Source: an uncultured Fusobacterium sp. (GTDB lineage: Bacteria; Fusobacteriota; Fusobacteriia; Fusobacteriales; Fusobacteriaceae). From it: DNA of 64,000 nucleotides. Below, in pieces: positions 35,821 to 44,614 of the stretch. Position numbers and translations under genes: made by a program. The number at the start of each line of letters is the position of its first letter. The first letter of the stretch is position 1. The notes beneath the pieces are model-generated. The model saw nothing but the letters and a program-made list of their open reading frames with translations. It did not search any database and had not been told where the DNA came from. The DNA is taken from assembly GCA_900541465.1 (NCBI GenBank), contig UQJY01000006.1, forward strand, positions 1 to 64,000. The letters are read 5' to 3'.

Positions 35821-38480
35821 TGAAAGAATTGGAAAAAATCTATTCTCCCAATGAAATAGAAAAAAAATGGTATAAACACTGGGAAGAATCAAAATATTTT
35901 GCTGCTACTTTAGAAGATGGTAAGGAAAACTATTCGGTAGTTATTCCTCCTCCAAATGTAACAGGAATACTTCATATGGGGCACGTTTTAAATAACTCTA
36001 TCCAAGATACTCTTGTAAGATACAACAGAATGACAGGAAAAAATACTTTATGGCTTCCAGGATGTGACCATGCTGGTATTGCAACTCAAAATAAAGTTGA
36101 AAGAAAACTTGCTGAAGAGGGACTTACAAAAGAAGATTTAGGAAGAGAAGAGTTTTTAAAAAGAACTTGGGAATGGAAAGAGGAGCATGGCGGAATAATT
36201 ACTAACCAGCTTAGAAAACTTGGAGCTTCACTTGACTGGGACAGAGAAAGATTTACAATGGACGAAGGTCTTTCAGAAGCAGTAAGACATATATTCGTTG
36301 ATTTATATAATGACGGATTAATTTATCAAGGTGAATATATGGTAAACTGGTGTCCAAGATGCGGAACAGCTCTTGCAGACGACGAAGTTGACCACGTTGA
36401 AAAACCAGGAAATTTCTGGCATATAAAATATCCTGTAAAAGATACAGATAAATTCCTTATAATTGCGACTACAAGACCAGAAACAATGCTTGCAGACGTT
36501 GCTATTGCAGTAAATCCTAATGATGAAAGATATAAAGAATTTGTTGGTAAAAAAGCAATACTTCCATTAGTAGGAAGAGAGATTGAAATTATAGCTGACG
36601 AATATGTTGACATGGAATTTGGAACAGGGGCTTTAAAAATTACTCCTGCTCACGATCCTAACGACTTTAACATTGGAAATAAATATAATCTTCCAATTAT
36701 AAATATGATGACAGCAGATGGAAAAATCGTTGAAGATTATCCAAAATATGCAGGGCTTGACAGATTTGAAGCTAGAGAAAGAATAGTTGAAGATTTAAAA
36801 GCTGAAGGGTACCTTGTAAAAATAGAACCTCATAATCATAATGTAGGAACTTGTTATAGATGTGGAACTATTATTGAACCAAGAGTTTCAAAACAATGGT
36901 TTGTAAAAATGGAACCTCTTGCAAAAAGAGCTTTAGAAGTTGTAAGAAACGGCGAAATAAAAATTATGCCGAAAAGAATGGAAAAAATCTATTACAACTG
37001 GCTTGAAAATATAAGAGACTGGTGTATCTCAAGACAGCTTTGGTGGGGACACAGAATACCAGCTTGGTATGGACCTGACCAAAAAATGTTCGTTGCAATA
37101 AATGAAGAGGAAGCAATGAAACAGGCAGAAGCTCACTATGGTAAAAAAGTTGAACTTACTCAAGAGGAAGATGTACTTGATACTTGGTTCTCATCAGCAC
37201 TTTGGCCTTTCTCAACTTTAGGCTGGCCTGAAAAAACAAAATCTCTTGAAAAATTCTACCCTACATCAACACTTGTAACAGGTGCTGACATCATATTCTT
37301 CTGGGTAGCAAGAATGATTATGTTCGGACTTTATGAAATGGATGAAATTCCATTTAAAAATGTATTCTTCCACGGAATTGTAAGAGACGAAATAGGAAGA
37401 AAGATGTCAAAATCTTTAGGAAACTCTCCTAACCCTCTTGACCTTATAGATAAATATGGAGCAGATGCAATAAGATTTGCAATGATTTACAACACATCTC
37501 AAGGACAGGACGTTCACTTCTCTGAAAAACTTATTGAAATGGGAAGAAACTTTGCAAATAAAATGTGGAACGGATCAAGATTTGTTATTATGAACCTTGA
37601 TGGATTTGATGTAACAAAAGTTGATAAATCAAGGCTTAAATATGAGCTTGTTGACAAATGGATATTCTCAAGACTTAATGAAACAGCAAAATCAGTTGCA
37701 GAAAATCTTGATAAATTCCTTCTTGATGAAGCAGCAAAATCAGTTTATGAATTCTTAAGAGGAGATTTCTGTGACTGGTATGTTGAAATGGCAAAAATAA
37801 GATTATATAACTCTGAAGATGCGGATTCAAAACTTACAGCACAATATGTATTATGGACAGTGCTTGAAACTGGAATGAGACTTCTTCACCCATTTATGCC
37901 TTATATCACAGAAGAAATATGGCAGACAATAAAAGCAGAGGGAGAAACTGTAATGCTTGCACAGTATCCTGTTGCTGATGAAAAATTAATAGATAAAGAT
38001 GTAGAAAAATCTTTTGAATATATAAAAGAACTTATTTCTTCATTAAGAAATATAAGAGCTGAAGCGGGAATTTCTCCTGCAAAGCCAGCAAAAGTTGTTA
38101 TAAAATCTTCTGATGAAAGCGAACTTAATACAATAAAAGAAAACTATTTCTTTATAACAAAACTTGGAAACTTAGAATCTATTGAATATGGAAAAAATAT
38201 GGAAAAACCTGCTCAAAGCGGATTCAGAGTTACAGGAAATTCAGAAGTTTATATGATTCTTACAGGTCTTCTTGATATAGAAGCAGAAGTAAAAAAACTT
38301 AAGGCTCAGCTTGATAAAGTTGCTGTTGAACTTGAAAAAATGAATGCTAAACTTTCAAATGAGAAATTTACTTCAAAAGCTCCTGCTCATATTTTAGAAA
38401 GAGACAGAAGAATTCAAAAAGAATATCAAGATAAATTTGATAAACTTTCTGAAAATATTAAAGAATTACAAAATCAATAA
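35820..38480 (+). CDS. valS: Valyl-tRNA synthetase
   Basis: Class Ia synthetase charging tRNA-Val. Of 886 residues, the HIGH-type motif is PNVTGILHMGH near residue 50 and the KMSKS loop is RKMSKSLGNSPNP near residue 530. Two zinc-knuckle-like cysteine pairs (CPRCG and CYRCG) occur in the editing region. The C-terminal coiled-coil arm (LLDIEAEVKKLKAQLDKVAVELEKM) distinguishes ValRS from IleRS and LeuRS. Translationally coupled to engB by a one-base overlap; last gene of the clpP operon, with a terminator after it. Confidence 0.98.
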   Translation: MKELEKIYSPNEIEKKWYKHWEESKYFAATLEDGKENYSVVIPPPNVTGILHMGHVLNNSIQDTLVRYNRMTGKNTLWLPGCDHAGIATQNKVERKLAEEGLTKEDLGREEFLKRTWEWKEEHGGIITNQLRKLGASLDWDRERFTMDEGLSEAVRHIFVDLYNDGLIYQGEYMVNWCPRCGTALADDEVDHVEKPGNFWHIKYPVKDTDKFLIIATTRPETMLADVAIAVNPNDERYKEFVGKKAILPLVGREIEIIADEYVDMEFGTGALKITPAHDPNDFNIGNKYNLPIINMMTADGKIVEDYPKYAGLDRFEARERIVEDLKAEGYLVKIEPHNHNVGTCYRCGTIIEPRVSKQWFVKMEPLAKRALEVVRNGEIKIMPKRMEKIYYNWLENIRDWCISRQLWWGHRIPAWYGPDQKMFVAINEEEAMKQAEAHYGKKVELTQEEDVLDTWFSSALWPFSTLGWPEKTKSLEKFYPTSTLVTGADIIFFWVARMIMFGLYEMDEIPFKNVFFHGIVRDEIGRKMSKSLGNSPNPLDLIDKYGADAIRFAMIYNTSQGQDVHFSEKLIEMGRNFANKMWNGSRFVIMNLDGFDVTKVDKSRLKYELVDKWIFSRLNETAKSVAENLDKFLLDEAAKSVYEFLRGDFCDWYVEMAKIRLYNSEDADSKLTAQYVLWTVLETGMRLLHPFMPYITEEIWQTIKAEGETVMLAQYPVADEKLIDKDVEKSFEYIKELISSLRNIRAEAGISPAKPAKVVIKSSDESELNTIKENYFFITKLGNLESIEYGKNMEKPAQSGFRVTGNSEVYMILTGLLDIEAEVKKLKAQLDKVAVELEKMNAKLSNEKFTSKAPAHILERDRRIQKEYQDKFDKLSENIKELQNQ

Positions 38481-38493
38481 TTTATATGAGATT

Positions 38494-38528
38494 AACTGCT
38501 GCAGATTTACTTGCGGCAGTTTTTTTTC
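38494..38528 (+). terminator. Terminator after valS
   Basis: AACTGCTGCA pairs with TGCGGCAGTT (one wobble), followed by a run of T. Confidence 0.85.
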
Positions 38529-38626
38529 TTATATAAGAAAAATGTTTTATTAAAAAACAAAATATTATAGAAATAAAACAGAAAAATTTACTGTTATAAA
38601 ACTTTACATTTTTTCATATTAAAAAG

Positions 38627-38655
38627 TTGAAAAATTTTTTAGAATGTGCTATTCT
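38627..38655 (+). promoter_or_regulatory. Promoter of the pur operon
   Basis: TTGAAA and TATTCT are spaced by 17 bases. Transcription would begin about 20 bases before the guanine riboswitch, giving a 5' leader of about 530 nucleotides before purE. Confidence 0.7.
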
Positions 38656-38679
38656 AAGATATAAAGAAAAATAAATAAT

Positions 38680-38750
38680 CGCTTATATAATAGTCGTAAT
38701 ACGGACGACAAGTTTCTACCTGCAAACCTTAAATTAGCAGACTATAAGCA
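38680..38750 (+). promoter_or_regulatory. Guanine-class purine riboswitch aptamer
   Basis: The purine-aptamer order is clear: P1 GCTTATA paired with TATAAGC, J1/2 TATAAT, P2 GTCGT/ACGAC with loop AATACGG, J2/3 AGTTTCTACC, P3 CTGC/GCAG with loop ACCTTAAA, and J3/1 GACTATAAG. The loop GG and CC needed for the kissing contact are present. The specificity base (position 74 in the usual numbering) is C in GACTAT, indicating guanine/hypoxanthine rather than adenine. Confidence 0.93.
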
Positions 38751-38794
38751 TCAAAGATATAACTTGTAAATATAATTTAAAAAAATAATATTCT

Positions 38795-38882
38795 ATTTGT
38801 TGTAGCTATGTTGCTTCGAGAGAAAAATTGGGTTAATTTTTCGTTCTTTATAATTTAATAATGAGGAGACAGAGTGACAATG
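38795..38882 (+). promoter_or_regulatory. Probable PRPP (ykkC subtype 2b) aptamer in tandem
   Basis: Landmarks resemble the ykkC superfamily: GCTATGTTGCTTCGAGAG at the 5' side (family form CUAGG-UUCCGAGAG), then an 8-pair stem GAAAAATT/AATTTTTC (38822-38842), an A+T-rich stretch, and GGAGACAG near the 3' end (family form GGGAGAC). TTGT/ACAA could close P1. Tandem guanine-PRPP riboswitches before purine genes are published. The A+T-rich inner stem is atypical, so a covariance-model match is needed. Confidence 0.55.
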
Positions 38883-38977
38883 TGTTTTATTTTTAAAAGG
38901 AATAAAAGGACATTTAGCAGCAAGTTTGACGAGACAAATTTAATTGGGTTAATTAACATAGAAAAAAATGAAATTAT

Positions 38978-39041
38978 GCACGCTATGAGTGTGCAGACGG
39001 TCTAGTGACGGTCTGCCACATTTCGTAGTGTGCTTTTTTTT
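38978..39041 (+). terminator. Long riboswitch-associated terminator before purE
   Basis: An outer stem GCACGCTATGA/TCGTAGTGTGC and an inner stem GCAGACGGTC/GACGGTCTGC (one mismatch) with a TAGT loop are followed by eight T. At about 25 base pairs it is the largest terminator in the window. It lies 150 bases upstream of purE, so it should be the decision point of the leader riboswitches. Confidence 0.85.
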
Positions 39042-39130
39042 CGCATTTATAGGAGTTGAATAACTAAAAGTAAATTCAACGACTAATAAATGCGATGAAC
39101 TGAAATTTTTATTTATTAAAATTTTAGTTC
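39042..39130 (+). promoter_or_regulatory. Two further hairpins between the terminator and purE
   Basis: CGCATTTAT (39042-39050) pairs with ATAAATGCG (39086-39094), with an inner GTTGAAT/ATTCAAC stem. Directly after, GAACTGAAATTTT (39097-39109) pairs with AAAATTTTAGTTC (39118-39130). They would be the folded 5' part of any read-through mRNA and may aid stability or form alternative pairings. Together with the features to the left they account for the 712-base gap between valS and purE. Confidence 0.6.
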
Positions 39131-39192
39131 GCTTCAAAAAATTATATAAAAAATTTAAAATTAATGAATAAAGTTTTGGAGGGGAAAAGTAA

Positions 39193-39678
39193 ATGGCAAG
39201 AGTTGGAGTTATTATGGGAAGCAGATCGGATCTTCCTACAATGGAAAATGCTGTTGAGATGTTAAAAAGATTTGGAGTTGATTATGAAGTAAAAATCGTT
39301 TCAGCTCACAGAACACCTGAACTTATGTTTGAATATGCAAAATCAGCAAAAGAAAGAGGAATTAAAGTTATAATAGCTGGGGCCGGAGGGGCTGCTCATC
39401 TTCCAGGAATGGTATCAAGCTTAACACCTCTTCCTGTAATAGGAGTTCCTGTTCAGTCAAAAGCAATGAGCGGGCTTGATTCACTTCTTTCAATAGTTCA
39501 GATGCCGGGAGGAATTCCAGTAGGAACAGTTGCAATAGGAAATTCCGGAGCAAAAAATGCAGGAATACTTGCAAGTGAAATAATAGCTCTTATGGACGAA
39601 GAAGTTGCTAAAAAAGTTGAAGAATTTAGAAGAGAACAGAGAGACGAAGTTTTAAAAACAAGCGAGGTTGAGGCATAA
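39193..39678 (+). CDS. purE: N5-carboxyaminoimidazole ribonucleotide mutase
   Basis: Moves the carboxyl group of N5-CAIR to give CAIR in purine synthesis. 161 residues; class I signature GSRSDLPTM at residues 9-17 and the catalytic His in SAHRTPE near residue 45, followed by [13 protein letters not shown]. The presence of purK next to it supports class I (mutase) rather than class II (carboxylase). Its stop codon shares one base with the purK start. Confidence 0.97.
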   Translation: MARVGVIMGSRSDLPTMENAVEMLKRFGVDYEVKIVSAHRTPELMFEYAKSAKERGIKVIIAGAGGAAHLPGMVSSLTPLPVIGVPVQSKAMSGLDSLLSIVQMPGGIPVGTVAIGNSGAKNAGILASEIIALMDEEVAKKVEEFRREQRDEVLKTSEVEA

Positions 39679-40787
39679 TGCTTATAGAAAAGGGAAAATG
39701 GATAGCTGTTCTTGGAGGAGGGCAGCTTGGAAAAATGCTTTGTGAAAGTGCCAGAAGACAAGGTTATAAAACAATGGTACTTGAGCCGTCAAAAGTAGCT
39801 TGTGCAGCTCTTGAAGCAGATTTACATTTAGCAAAACCTTATGATGATAAAGAAAGTCTTTTATACATTGCAAAAAATTCTAGTGTAATTACTTATGAAT
39901 TTGAAAATGTGCCTTCAGAAGCAATAGATATTTTAGAAGAAAACGGAGGATATATTCCTCAAGGAAGAAGACCTCTTTATATCAGCCAGCACAGATTTAG
40001 AGAAAAAAGCAGTATAAATAAACTTGGAATAAAAACAGCTGAATTCAGAGCTGTTACAGATAGAGAAAGTTTTGAAAAAGCTGTAGAAGAGATTGGGTAT
40101 CCGTCAATTTTAAAAACTTCTATGGGAGGATATGACGGAAAAGGGCAGTGGGTTTTAAGAACAAGAGAAGATTTTGAAAAAGCTGCCAGCGAATTAGAAG
40201 AGAGAGAATATATTTTAGAAAAGATGGTTGATTTTAAATGCGAGCTTTCTTGTATAGCAGTTAAAAGTACAGACGGATCTGTGGGAGTATTTCCTGTTGT
40301 AGAAAATATTCACAAAAACGGAATACTTCATATAACAATAGCCCCTGCAAGAATAGGGAAAGACGTTCAGGAGAGAGTAAAAGAGATAACTAAAAAAGTT
40401 ATTGAGGGACTGGATTTTGTAGGGCCTTTAGCAATAGAATATTTTTACGGAAAAGATGGAGAAATATATGTAAATGAAATGGCACCAAGACCTCACAACT
40501 CTGCACACTACACAATGGACGGATGTGACAAATCACAATTTGATTTGCAGATAGAAGGAATATGCGGAAAACATCTTGAAGATCCAAAACTTGTTAAGAA
40601 AAGCGTAATGCTTAATATCTTAGGACAAGATGTTGAAAGAATAGAGAGTGCCGAACTTAAAGAAAACGAAAAAATATATATGTATGGTAAGGGAGAGGCA
40701 AAGGTTGACAGAAAAATGGGACACCTTAACCTGACAGGAGAAGATTTGGAAGCTCTTATAAAAAGAGCAGAGGAACTTGCTGAGTAG
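39678..40787 (+). CDS. purK: N5-carboxyaminoimidazole ribonucleotide synthase
   Basis: ATP-grasp ligase making N5-CAIR from AIR, bicarbonate and ATP. 369 residues; N-terminal GGGQLGKMLCESAR (residues 14-27), the central ATP-grasp segment KTSMGGYDGKGQWVL, and the metal-ligand region VNEMAPRPHNSAHYTMD. Coupled to purE by a one-base overlap; purL follows 38 bases later. Confidence 0.96.
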   Translation: MLIEKGKWIAVLGGGQLGKMLCESARRQGYKTMVLEPSKVACAALEADLHLAKPYDDKESLLYIAKNSSVITYEFENVPSEAIDILEENGGYIPQGRRPLYISQHRFREKSSINKLGIKTAEFRAVTDRESFEKAVEEIGYPSILKTSMGGYDGKGQWVLRTREDFEKAASELEEREYILEKMVDFKCELSCIAVKSTDGSVGVFPVVENIHKNGILHITIAPARIGKDVQERVKEITKKVIEGLDFVGPLAIEYFYGKDGEIYVNEMAPRPHNSAHYTMDGCDKSQFDLQIEGICGKHLEDPKLVKKSVMLNILGQDVERIESAELKENEKIYMYGKGEAKVDRKMGHLNLTGEDLEALIKRAEELAE

Positions 40788-40825
40788 AAAATAAAAAAAT
40801 TAAAACATTAATATATGGAGGAGAG

Positions 40826-43800
40826 ATGAATAAGAGAATTTTTGTTTCAAAAAAACAAGGATTTCAAGTTGAAGGAAATTCAATTTTAAACGAAATCAGA
40901 GAAAATTTATACGAAACAGGTCTTACAGGAGCAGAACTTTATAATGTTTATGATGTTTTCAACTGTGACGAAGAGGACGTAAAACTTTTAAAGACAAAAG
41001 TTTTATCAGAAATAGTAACAGACAATGTTTATGACGAGATTGACCTTACAGGAAAAACTTATGTGGCAATAGAAAACCTTCCAGGACAGTATGACCAGAG
41101 AGCCGATTCAGCAGAACAATGTCTTGCTCTTTTAAACAGTAAAGACAGCGTAACAATAAAAAGCGGAAGAATAATTGTTTTCTATGGAGAGGTAAAAGAC
41201 CTAGAAAAAATTAAAAAATATTTAATAAACCCTGTTGAAACAAGAGAAAAAGATTTAAGTATACTTGAAAATAATGAGGACGTAACAGTTGAGCCTGTTC
41301 CTGTTCTTGATGGATTTAGAAAACTTTCAAGAGAGGAACTTGAAAACTTTGTATCTGTAAACGGACTTGCAATGACAGCAGATGATTTGGAACATATCCA
41401 AAAATATTTTATTGAAGAGCAGAGAGACCCAACAGAAACAGAAATAAAAGTTCTTGACACTTACTGGTCAGATCACTGCAGACATACAACATTTGAAACT
41501 TTCTTAAAAAGTGTTGTAATTGAAAAAGGTGAAATGACAGAAGCAATTCAAAGAGCATATGAAAAATATCTTGAACTTAGAACAACAGTTCACGGAAATA
41601 AAAAACCAATGACTCTTATGGATATGGGAACACTTGGCGGAAAATACATGAGAAAAATCGGTAAACTTGACGATATGGAAATTACTGATGAAATAAATGC
41701 CTGCAGTATAGAAGTTGACATTGACGTTGACGGAGAAACTGAAAGATGGCTTTTAATGTTTAAAAACGAAACTCACAACCACCCAACAGAAATTGAACCT
41801 TTTGGAGGAGCAAGTACATGTATAGGCGGAGCAATAAGAGACCCTCTTTCAGGAAGAGCTTATGTATATCAGGCAATGAGAATTACAGGAGCTGGGGATA
41901 TTTGTGAAAAACTTGAAGATACACTTCCAAACAAACTTCCTCAAGTAAGAATTTCAAAAGGAGCAGCTCACGGATATTCATCTTATGGAAACCAAATCGG
42001 ACTTGCAGCTACATTTGTAAGAGAAATATATCACAATGGATATAAAGCAAAAAGAATGGAAGTTGGAGCAGTTGTAGGAGCTGTTAAAAAAGAATATGTA
42101 TTAAGAGAAGAACCAAAACCAGGAGATTTAGTAATAGTTCTTGGAGGAAGAACAGGAAGAGACGGTGTTGGAGGAGCAACAGGTTCATCTAAAGAACATA
42201 ACGATTCATCACTTACTAAATGTTCTTCAGAAGTTCAAAAAGGAAATGCTCCAATAGAAAGAAAAATTCAAAGAGCATTTAGAAATCCTGAAGTTACAAA
42301 ACTTATTAAAAAATCAAATGACTTTGGTGCTGGAGGAGTTTCAGTAGCAATCGGAGAACTTGCAAGAGGAATAGAAGTAAACTTAGATATGGTATCAGTA
42401 AAATATCTAGGACTTAGTGGAACAGAACTTGCAATCAGTGAATCTCAAGAAAGAATGGCAGTTGTTATAGCTCCAGAAAACAGAGAAAAATTTGAACAAT
42501 TAATGAAAGAAGAAAACCTTGAAACAAGACTTGTTGCAAAAGTAACAGAAAAAGAAAATCTTGTTATAAAATTCAGAGGGGAAACAATAGTTGATATAGC
42601 AAGAAGCTTCCTTGATACAAACGGAGTAAGACAAGAGCAGGACGTAAAAGTAATTGCTCCAGTTAAACAAGAAATGTTTAAATCTGAAAAAACAGGAACA
42701 GTTGAAGAAAAATTAACAGCAACTCTTAAAGATATGAACGTAGCATCTCAAAGAGGAATGATAGAAATGTTTGACTCAACAGTTGGACGTTCAACAGTTC
42801 TTATGCCTTTCGGAGGAAAATATCAGTTAACAGAAAGTGAAGCAAGTGTACAAAAATTCCCTACACGTGGATTTACAAATACAGCATCAGTTATGGCTTA
42901 TGGATTTAACCCATACATTTCTGAAAAATCTCCATATTTAGGAGCAATCTATGCAGTTATAGAATCTCTTGCAAGACTTACTTCAGTAGGAGCAGATTAT
43001 AGAAAAGCAAGACTTACTTTCCAAGAATATTTTGAAAGATTAGGAAAAGAACCAACAAGATGGGGAAAACCATTTATGGCACTTCTTGGAGCATTAGAAG
43101 CTCAAGTTGAATTTGAAACTCCTGCAATTGGAGGAAAAGACAGTATGAGCGGAACATTTAAAAATATAGACGTTCCACCTACACTGATTTCTTTTGCAGT
43201 GACAACAGAAAAAACACAAAATATTGTTTCTTCTGAATTCAAAACAGCAGGAAACTACATTTATTTAGTAAAACCTGAATACAACAGCGACTTCACTCCA
43301 AAATACGATACAGTAAAAGCTGTATTTGACAATGTAAGAAAAGAAATGCTTAACGGAAACATTGTTTCAGCATCTGTTGTAAAATTCGGAGGAGCTGCTG
43401 AAGCTCTTATGAAAATGGCTTTCGGAAATAAACTTGGAGTTAATGTTGAAACAACTGAAGAATTATTTGATTTAATGCCGGGAGCATTAGTTGTTGAAAG
43501 CAGAGAAAAACTTTCTTTCGGATCTTTACTTGGAACAGTTGAAGATACAAAAGAAATAAGAATAAACGGAGCAGTAATAAATATTGATAAAGCAATATCT
43601 GACTGGGAAGAAAGATATGCAAAAATTTATCCATACGATACAGGAGCAAAAGCTGAAAAAGTATTTGCACCAACAGAGAAAAAAGGAAATATGAAACAAA
43701 AAGCATCTGTATTATACGATAAACCAAAAGTTTTAGTTCTTGCATTCCCTGGAACAAACTCAGAATATGATACAGCAAAAGCATTTGAAAGAGCCGGCGG

Positions 43801-44518
43801 AGAAGCTGAAATATTTGTTATCAATAACTTAACAGTTAAAGATATGGAAGCTTCAATAGAAGAACTTAGCAGAAAAATAAAAGAAAGTCAGATAGTAATG
43901 CTTCCAGGAGGATTCAGTGCAGGAGACGAGCCGGACGGATCAGGTAAATTTATAACAAATATTTTACAAAATCCAAAAGTTAAAGCTGCAATAAAAGAAT
44001 TCCTTGCTAAAGAAGGATTAATGCTAGGAATTTGTAACGGATTCCAAGCACTTATAAAATCAGGATTACTTCCATACGGAGATATGGATAAATTAAATGA
44101 AAATTCTCCTACATTATTCAGAAACGACATCAACCGTCACGTTTCAAGAATAGCTACAACAAGAATAGCTTCAAATTCATCTCCATGGCTTTCATCTTTT
44201 GAAATAGGTGATATGCACTCAATGACACTTTCACACGGAGAAGGAAAATTTGTTGTAAGCGAAGAGTTTGCAAAAGAATTATTTGAAAACGGACAGGTTG
44301 CAACTCAATATTGTAATCTTGAAGGAGAACCTACAATGGACGGAAAATATAACCTTAATGGTTCATGTTACGCTATTGAAGGAATCACATCAAAAGACGG
44401 ACATATTTTTGGAAAAATGGGTCACTCAGAACGTTATGAAGATGGAATTTTCAAAAATATTTATGGAGAAAAGATGCAAGACATCTTCCAAAATGGAGTA
44501 AACTTCTTTAAAAAATAA
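40826..44518 (+). CDS. purL: Phosphoribosylformylglycinamidine synthase, single-chain
   Basis: Converts FGAR and glutamine to FGAM. The 1230-residue chain carries both synthetase and glutaminase functions, as in Gram-negative PurL, rather than the split PurS/PurL/PurQ of Bacillus. SDHCRHTTFET near residue 215 is the PurL N-terminal signature; the ATPase part has GGASTCIGGAIRDPLSG. The C-terminal class I glutaminase begins near residue 970 (VLVLAFPGTNSEYD) with the nucleophile in GICNGFQ. GGAGGAGA precedes the ATG. Confidence 0.97.
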   Translation: MNKRIFVSKKQGFQVEGNSILNEIRENLYETGLTGAELYNVYDVFNCDEEDVKLLKTKVLSEIVTDNVYDEIDLTGKTYVAIENLPGQYDQRADSAEQCLALLNSKDSVTIKSGRIIVFYGEVKDLEKIKKYLINPVETREKDLSILENNEDVTVEPVPVLDGFRKLSREELENFVSVNGLAMTADDLEHIQKYFIEEQRDPTETEIKVLDTYWSDHCRHTTFETFLKSVVIEKGEMTEAIQRAYEKYLELRTTVHGNKKPMTLMDMGTLGGKYMRKIGKLDDMEITDEINACSIEVDIDVDGETERWLLMFKNETHNHPTEIEPFGGASTCIGGAIRDPLSGRAYVYQAMRITGAGDICEKLEDTLPNKLPQVRISKGAAHGYSSYGNQIGLAATFVREIYHNGYKAKRMEVGAVVGAVKKEYVLREEPKPGDLVIVLGGRTGRDGVGGATGSSKEHNDSSLTKCSSEVQKGNAPIERKIQRAFRNPEVTKLIKKSNDFGAGGVSVAIGELARGIEVNLDMVSVKYLGLSGTELAISESQERMAVVIAPENREKFEQLMKEENLETRLVAKVTEKENLVIKFRGETIVDIARSFLDTNGVRQEQDVKVIAPVKQEMFKSEKTGTVEEKLTATLKDMNVASQRGMIEMFDSTVGRSTVLMPFGGKYQLTESEASVQKFPTRGFTNTASVMAYGFNPYISEKSPYLGAIYAVIESLARLTSVGADYRKARLTFQEYFERLGKEPTRWGKPFMALLGALEAQVEFETPAIGGKDSMSGTFKNIDVPPTLISFAVTTEKTQNIVSSEFKTAGNYIYLVKPEYNSDFTPKYDTVKAVFDNVRKEMLNGNIVSASVVKFGGAAEALMKMAFGNKLGVNVETTEELFDLMPGALVVESREKLSFGSLLGTVEDTKEIRINGAVINIDKAISDWEERYAKIYPYDTGAKAEKVFAPTEKKGNMKQKASVLYDKPKVLVLAFPGTNSEYDTAKAFERAGGEAEIFVINNLTVKDMEASIEELSRKIKESQIVMLPGGFSAGDEPDGSGKFITNILQNPKVKAAIKEFLAKEGLMLGICNGFQALIKSGLLPYGDMDKLNENSPTLFRNDINRHVSRIATTRIASNSSPWLSSFEIGDMHSMTLSHGEGKFVVSEEFAKELFENGQVATQYCNLEGEPTMDGKYNLNGSCYAIEGITSKDGHIFGKMGHSERYEDGIFKNIYGEKMQDIFQNGVNFFKK

Positions 44519-44614
44519 TAGAGAAAACTTCAGATGAGAAGGCATTGTATTATTTATTTACTAAAATTTTTAATTATTATACAAGTCGTATAAAAAGGAA
44601 GAGGAAAAAATAAA

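Noticed and set aside
38750..39030. ZTP (pfl) riboswitch before purE
   Set aside because: The pfl signature segments are not present; the ykkC-like landmarks fit better.
38949..39137. 62-codon minus-strand open frame in the pur leader
   Set aside because: It lies wholly antisense to the terminator and hairpins, has no ribosome site and no recognisable protein features.
44519..44614. Separate promoter or terminator between purL and purF
   Set aside because: Only a six-pair A+T hairpin without T run is present, and no -35/-10 pair of quality.
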